Source: Planctomycetota bacterium (GTDB lineage: Bacteria; Planctomycetota; PUPC01; JABMSA01; JAUWKK01). Taken from it: DNA of 5,108 nucleotides. This document shows, piece by piece, positions 1-5,108 of this stretch. The translations under genes were made by a program, and so were the position numbers. Position 1 is the first letter of the stretch. Each line of letters starts with the position of its first letter. Below the pieces are notes generated by a model. The model did no database searches. It was not told the DNA's origin and was given only the letters and a program-made list of their open reading frames with translations. The DNA is taken from NCBI GenBank assembly GCA_030614245.1, contig JAUWKK010000230.1:1-5108 (forward strand), read 5' to 3'.

Positions 1-1
1 A

Positions 2-46
2 CCCACGGCGTTGCCGTGGGCTATTCTATTTCGCCCCTTACGGGGC
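2..46. repeat. REP-like element made of two adjacent perfect hairpins
   Basis: Two inverted repeats stand 12 bases apart. The first has an 8-bp perfect stem, CCCACGGC (2-9) pairing with GCCGTGGG (13-20) around a GTT loop. The second has a 5-bp perfect stem, GCCCC (33-37) pairing with GGGGC (42-46) around a TTAC loop. Paired GC-rich hairpins joined by a short AT-rich linker in an intergenic region are typical of REP or BIME-type palindromic elements, which RAYT (Y1-type) transposases can mobilise. No transposase lies in this window, so that link is inference. The element may begin before base 1. It could also act as a terminator for a gene further left, but no U-run follows either stem, so this is weaker. 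Confidence 0.6.
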
Positions 47-108
47 TGCAACCGGCCGTCGGCATTCTATACATGCCAAATACATGGCCGATCCCGGCAT
101 CCAGACTA

Positions 109-216
109 TCCTATCTGCGTTCATCTGCGTTTATCTGTGGTTTCATTTATCTGCGTTCATCTGCGTTTATCTGTGGTTCCATTTATCTGTGTTTGTCTGG
201 GTTCATCTGCGGTCCC
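109..216. repeat. Tandem repeat, three 36-bp units of ATCTGCGTT-type words
   Basis: Three consecutive 36-bp units lie at 109-144, 145-180 and 181-216. Bases 112-142 are identical to 148-178, while the third unit has diverged but keeps the register. Each unit contains three words of about 10 bp, such as ATCTGCGTTC, ATCTGCGTTT and ATCTGTGGTT, followed by a short spacer ending in TTC or TCC and the next AT. The segment is T-rich on this strand and lower in GC than the flanking genes. Similar ATCTGCGTT/ATCTGTGG repeats are common between genes in planctomycete-like and other environmental genomes. Their function is not known to me. Short open frames across it only translate the repeat and are not credible genes. 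Confidence 0.85.
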
Positions 217-289
217 ATCCCCGCCTCAAGCCGCGAGCCATCGTTCCGCATGGCGGCGGCTGTGTCTCTGCCCGGCCGCCGGAAAGTCT

Positions 290-318
290 TTGACATGAAC
301 ACGCGGTGCATGTACAAT
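290..318 (+). promoter_or_regulatory. Probable housekeeping-sigma promoter for cmk
   Basis: A -35 box TTGACA (290-295, six of six consensus bases) and a -10 box TACAAT (313-318, five of six) are separated by the optimal 17 bp. Counting from the -10 box, transcription should start at about 325-327, where the bases are G, A, A. The cmk start codon is at 327-329, so the predicted message has a leader of zero to two bases. No terminator is visible between the three following genes, so this promoter may drive cmk, plsC and rpsA together. Confidence 0.75.
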
Positions 319-326
319 GAGTCAGA

Positions 327-1001
327 ATGAAAAGTGCTCCTGTGATAGCCATTGACGGCCCCGCAGGTTCGGGCAAGAGCACGGTCGCCCGCAAACTGGC
401 GCAGCGGCTAAGCTTACGCTACCTCGATTCGGGCGCGATGTATCGCGCCGCAACGTGGAAGGTTCTCCGGGATGGCGTCGATCTGAACGACGAGGCGGCA
501 CTGGCCGCAGTCGTCGAGAATATGCGCGTCGAGTTGCTCGAATCCGCCGCCGGTGTTGTTGTGCTGGCTGATGGAATCGATATATCGAAGGCGATCCGCG
601 AACCGGAACTGACCGCCCGGGTGAAGTACCTGGCCCGAATGCCGGCCGTACGCAAGGGGGTGGGAGCCTGGCAGCGGAAGTTCGGCGAAAACGGCGGCAT
701 CGTAGCCGAAGGCCGGGACATGACGACCGTCATCTTCCAGGACGCCGACGTGAAATTCTACCTCGACGCATCAGTCGAGACGCGCGCCCGCAGGCGCTTC
801 GACGAGCTCCAGGGATGCGGCCAGGATGTCGACCTCGATGAGCTCCAACGCGAGATATCCGAACGGGATCGCTCGGATTGCGAACGAGAGACGGCTCCCC
901 TCCGCCGCGCCCATGATGCCGTCTACGTCGATACAACAGGACTGACTATCGAAGACGTAGTCAACATATTGATAGCGGCAGTGGAAGCTCGAACCGGCTG
1001 A
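327..1001 (+). CDS. cmk: Cytidylate kinase (CMP/dCMP kinase)
   Basis: This cytoplasmic enzyme transfers phosphate from ATP to CMP or dCMP in pyrimidine nucleotide synthesis and salvage. The protein has 224 residues, the usual length of bacterial Cmk. The N-terminus carries the P-loop GPAGSGKST (residues 11-19). The CMP-binding YLDSGAMYR motif follows (32-40), then an insert of the NMP-binding type around 76-110. The EGRDMTTVIF segment (128-137) matches the family's GRDmgTVvfP element, with Thr in place of the usual Gly and Gln in place of Pro. Near the C-terminus, RDRSDCER (180-187) and PLRRAHDAVYVDTT (191-204) supply the conserved Asp184 and Arg187 expected to contact CMP. The ATG at 327 is chosen because it places the P-loop at the normal distance. 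No Shine-Dalgarno longer than GAG precedes it, which fits a leaderless message from the adjacent promoter. The gene opens a probable cmk-plsC-rpsA operon. Confidence 0.96.
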   Translation: MKSAPVIAIDGPAGSGKSTVARKLAQRLSLRYLDSGAMYRAATWKVLRDGVDLNDEAALAAVVENMRVELLESAAGVVVLADGIDISKAIREPELTARVKYLARMPAVRKGVGAWQRKFGENGGIVAEGRDMTTVIFQDADVKFYLDASVETRARRRFDELQGCGQDVDLDELQREISERDRSDCERETAPLRRAHDAVYVDTTGLTIEDVVNILIAAVEARTG

Positions 1002-1019
1002 GACCGCAACACCGATCGC

Positions 1020-1032
1020 GGAGGCTCTGTTG
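1020..1032 (+). promoter_or_regulatory. Ribosome binding site fixing the TTG start of plsC
   Basis: GGAGG at 1020-1024 lies five bases before TTG at 1030-1032. The first in-frame GTG comes only at 1042. The site is the main reason for taking TTG as the start. An in-frame CTG at 1027 is too close to the site to be preferred. Confidence 0.75.
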
Positions 1033-1695
1033 CTCTACTGGGTGTTTCGTCTACTGCTTTGGGGCCTGTTTCGCCCATTATTCCGGCTTCGGTGCTTCGG
1101 CAAGCAGAATGTTCCGCTCGAGGGCGGAGTGCTGATAGCATCGAACCATCAGAGCTTCCTGGATCCGATGCTCATTGGAACGCCGATACTGCACCGGCAG
1201 ATATCGTTCATGGCCCGAGACACCCTGTTCGACGTCCCCGGGCTCGGGCGATTGATCGCAAAGGTTAATGCGTTTCCGGTGAACCGCGAGGGCGGCGATC
1301 TGGCAGCGGTGAAAATGGCAATTGAGAAACTTCGAGCAGGCGAGGCTGTATTGCTGTTCCCGGAGGGTACTCGCACGCATGACGGCCGAATAGGCCCGAT
1401 CCGGCCGGGGCCGGCGATGATCGCATCACGCGCACAAGTGCCGATCCTGCCGGCTGTTGTCCACGGCGCCTTCGAGGCTTGGCCTCGGACCGCCAGGTTC
1501 CCCAAGCCCGGCAACATAAGCGTGGCGTTCGGCGAATCGATCCCTCCGCCGGGAAATTCACGCGGCGAACGCCGAGCGGCAACCGAACTGCTCAGCGGCC
1601 GGCTGCGCGAGTTGCAGCAGATGCTGAGAAGCCTGGAATACGACCGAACGATGGCCGTAATGCCATCGAACAAGATAGACGCCGGGGAACTGTAG
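1030..1695 (+). CDS. plsC: 1-acyl-sn-glycerol-3-phosphate acyltransferase, PlsC type
   Basis: The predicted enzyme moves an acyl group to the sn-2 position of lysophosphatidic acid, giving phosphatidic acid for membrane phospholipids, and acts at the inner face of the cytoplasmic membrane. The 221-residue protein has the PlsC acyltransferase blocks in order. They are the catalytic HX4D motif NHQSFLD (His40, Asp45), a block II-like NAFPVNREGGD (80-90), the glycerol-phosphate-binding FPEGTR (110-115), and VPILPAVV (137-144) as block IV. The first 23 residues are hydrophobic with interspersed arginines and should anchor the enzyme to the membrane. The start is TTG behind a GGAGG site. The gene begins 28 nt after cmk, so co-transcription is likely. 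Substrate specificity cannot be read from sequence alone, and other PlsC-family acyltransferases share these motifs. The last 20 or so residues match no motif I recognise. Confidence 0.92.
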   Translation: MLYWVFRLLLWGLFRPLFRLRCFGKQNVPLEGGVLIASNHQSFLDPMLIGTPILHRQISFMARDTLFDVPGLGRLIAKVNAFPVNREGGDLAAVKMAIEKLRAGEAVLLFPEGTRTHDGRIGPIRPGPAMIASRAQVPILPAVVHGAFEAWPRTARFPKPGNISVAFGESIPPPGNSRGERRAATELLSGRLRELQQMLRSLEYDRTMAVMPSNKIDAGEL

Positions 1696-1752
1696 TTCGC
1701 ATTTTCTGTGAAGGCGACGCCCCTTTTCCGAAATCTCTTTTTGTGTTTATCT

Positions 1753-1762
1753 GGAGCAATAA

Positions 1763-1765
<3 letters not shown>
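1753..1765 (+). promoter_or_regulatory. Ribosome binding site and GTG start of rpsA
   Basis: GGAG at 1753-1756 is followed after six bases by GTG at 1763-1765. The codon directly upstream in frame (1760-1762) is TAA, so translation of this frame cannot begin earlier. The next in-frame candidates, GTG at 1835 and ATG at 1844, would remove the N-terminal helix and have no comparable site. Confidence 0.8.
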
Positions 1766-3886
<2,121 letters not shown>

Positions 3887-3923
3887 TAGTTCAAACAGCG
3901 CCTGCCCCGCTGCCCCATCTTTC

Positions 3924-3938
3924 GGGAGGTCCGACATG
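3924..3938 (+). promoter_or_regulatory. Strong ribosome binding site of the HEAT-repeat gene
   Basis: GGGAGGT at 3924-3930 lies five bases before the ATG at 3936-3938. It fixes the start of the last gene, and the hydrophobic signal peptide begins at once after that ATG. The 49-nt gap from the rpsA stop contains no hairpin and T-run terminator, so read-through from rpsA is possible. Confidence 0.8.
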
Positions 3939-5108
3939 GCTCGTTATGTACTCATCGCCCTGCTGCTGATACTTCCGGCATCCCCCTGCCTGGGAGACGT
4001 CATACATCTGAAAACGGGCGGCAGGATAGACGGCAAGATCATGGAGAAAACCGAGCAGGCGGTCAAGATACGCACGCAGGCTGGTGTGGTATCGATAGAT
4101 CGGAACCGCATCGAACGGCTCGAGTACAAGGCCCTCCCGATCGACGACTACCACAAGGAACTGAAGCAGCTCGCCGATGACGACGTCCTGGGACATTACG
4201 CGCTCGGGATGTGGTGCAAGGACAACCGCCTGCGCAAACAGGCGCAAGAGCGCTTTCGATACGTGCTCAAACTCAACCCCGAACACAAGAACGCCCGCCG
4301 GCAACTGGGCTACCGACGCTACCGAGGCCGATGGATGACTGCCGAAGAGGTGATGATCGCCCAAGGGAAGGTCCGGCATGGTGGCGAGTGGGTCACCCCG
4401 AAAGAGGCCGGGCACCTGGCCATGCTGGAGAAGCAGCAGGCGATCTGCAAGCGCCTCGCCAAGCTCGCCCAGGCCATCGAACAGGGCAGTGGAAAGGGCC
4501 GCAAGCGGGCAATGGACGCCCTCGCCGCGATGAAAGACCCCGACGCCATCGAGCCGCTCGCGCGTTTCGCCGACAACAAGCACGTTAACGTCCGCCGGGG
4601 TGTGATTAACGCCCTGACCGGCATCGGCACCGGCCCCGCCGCCGACGAACTGGCCAGGGTCGTCCTGATCGACCCCAAAGAGGAACTCAGGGTGCTCGCC
4701 CTGGCGGGCCTCAAGAAGATCAAGGGGATCGACGCCTCTGAGTACTACATCTCGGCGTTGCGGGCCTATCGCAAGAAGCCCGTTGAACTTAAAGAGCACG
4801 CGGTGCTGAAGCGCCGCGTCCTCGCCCGTGGAGCGTGGGCGCTCGGAGAGATCGGCGACAAGCGCGCCATTCCAACCCTCATCAGCGTGCTCGTCGTCGA
4901 CATGGGCTATTCCGTCACCAGGACGCAGCCCAGGAGCGTCAAGGGCCCGACGACGATCAAAAGCCATGAAATAGGCACCCATGGCCGGCCCACCGGCAGG
5001 ACACACGAGGCAAGACTCCTCCGGCCTTCCGTCGGCGCAGTCAAGACCGAAGCCGAACGCGTCATATTCACAAACGAGGAAGCCCATAAGGCCCTGATGA
5101 AACTCACA
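3936..5108 (+). CDS. Probable exported HEAT-repeat protein, 3' end outside window
   Basis: The frame is open for 391 codons and has no stop before the window edge, so the gene is partial. Residues 1-20 form a signal peptide: Arg3, a hydrophobic core VLIALLLILP, then a probable cleavage after CLG. Cys18 follows Pro, so it is a poor lipobox. Residues 21-65 begin DVIHLKTGGRIDGKI and alternate in a beta pattern, like the small N-terminal domain of many planctomycete exported proteins. Residues 71-125 are helical and TPR-like, including YVLKLNPEHKNARRQLGY. GYRRYRGRWMTAEE (125-138) and HGGEWVTPKE (148-157) are aromatic and Gly-rich repeats of one theme. HEAT-like helical pairs follow at about 189-213, 216-245, 247-275 and 295-321. 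After 322 the chain turns polar and less regular. Such proteins usually act as binding scaffolds in the periplasm or envelope. I see no catalytic motif and assign no function. A link to the upstream operon is only positional. Confidence 0.85.
   Translation, partial: MARYVLIALLLILPASPCLGDVIHLKTGGRIDGKIMEKTEQAVKIRTQAGVVSIDRNRIERLEYKALPIDDYHKELKQLADDDVLGHYALGMWCKDNRLRKQAQERFRYVLKLNPEHKNARRQLGYRRYRGRWMTAEEVMIAQGKVRHGGEWVTPKEAGHLAMLEKQQAICKRLAKLAQAIEQGSGKGRKRAMDALAAMKDPDAIEPLARFADNKHVNVRRGVINALTGIGTGPAADELARVVLIDPKEELRVLALAGLKKIKGIDASEYYISALRAYRKKPVELKEHAVLKRRVLARGAWALGEIGDKRAIPTLISVLVVDMGYSVTRTQPRSVKGPTTIKSHEIGTHGRPTGRTHEARLLRPSVGAVKTEAERVIFTNEEAHKALMKLT

Noticed and set aside
109..216. CRISPR array
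   Set aside because: The 36-bp period resembles a CRISPR repeat length, but the units are directly adjacent with no unique spacers and are themselves made of 10-bp words. No cas gene is present.
11..330. Small open frames across the left intergenic region
   Set aside because: They translate the hairpin element and the 36-bp tandem repeat into words such as RSSAFICG. They have no ribosome binding site and no protein-like composition outside the repeat.
3887..3935. Possible rpsA terminator in the gap before the HEAT gene
   Set aside because: I found no stable inverted repeat followed by a T-run. The gap holds only C-rich sequence and the next gene's ribosome binding site.
3951..3998. Lipoprotein signal at the start of the HEAT protein
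   Set aside because: Cys18 follows the hydrophobic core but is preceded by Ser-Pro rather than the Gly, Ala or Ser expected just before a lipobox cysteine. An ordinary signal peptide fits better.
3891..5087. Antisense open frame of 398 codons on the - strand
   Set aside because: It lies opposite the HEAT gene, which has a signal peptide, a ribosome binding site and recognisable domains. Long antisense frames are expected opposite GC-rich genes with strong third-position bias, and its translation shows no recognisable domain.

Overview
The window is a GC-rich bacterial chromosome segment. It has a repeat-rich intergenic region of about 326 bases, followed by four genes on the + strand: cmk (cytidylate kinase), a plsC-type 1-acylglycerol-3-phosphate acyltransferase gene, rpsA (ribosomal protein S1) and a probably exported HEAT-repeat protein that runs off the right edge. 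The best guess for the host is Planctomycetota or a related environmental lineage. The reasons are the S1 protein with a long Glu/Pro/Ala-rich tail, the 'signal peptide + small beta domain + GYRRYRGRW-type segment + HEAT repeats' protein, and the ATCTGCGTT-type intergenic repeats. This is an inference from style, not from a phylogenetic marker comparison.

Left region (1-326): no convincing gene. It opens with two perfect hairpins side by side (2-20 and 33-46), which look like a REP-type palindromic element. Next comes a higher-order tandem repeat (109-216) of three 36-bp units, each built from about 10-bp ATCTGYGTT-like words. The region ends in a near-consensus sigma-70 type promoter (TTGACA, 17-bp spacer, TACAAT) whose predicted start falls almost exactly on the cmk start codon. 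The cmk message is therefore probably leaderless or nearly so.

Gene block (327-3886): cmk, plsC and rpsA follow each other with gaps of 28 and 67 nt and no visible terminator, which suggests one transcription unit. The cmk-rpsA linkage, often with plsC between them, is a recurring bacterial arrangement joining nucleotide supply, membrane lipid synthesis and translation. cmk has no usable Shine-Dalgarno sequence. plsC starts at TTG and rpsA at GTG, each behind a good Shine-Dalgarno sequence. S1 has six S1 domains and a long, lysine-free acidic C-terminal tail.

Right region (3936-5108): 49 nt after rpsA, behind a strong GGGAGGT site, an open frame of 391 codons continues to the window edge. 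It encodes a protein with a signal peptide, a small beta-rich N-terminal domain, a helical TPR-like stretch and HEAT-like repeats. Its function is unknown. I see no defence system, CRISPR array, transposase, tRNA or rRNA. The main non-routine signals are the repeat structures, the leaderless promoter layout and the S1 tail.
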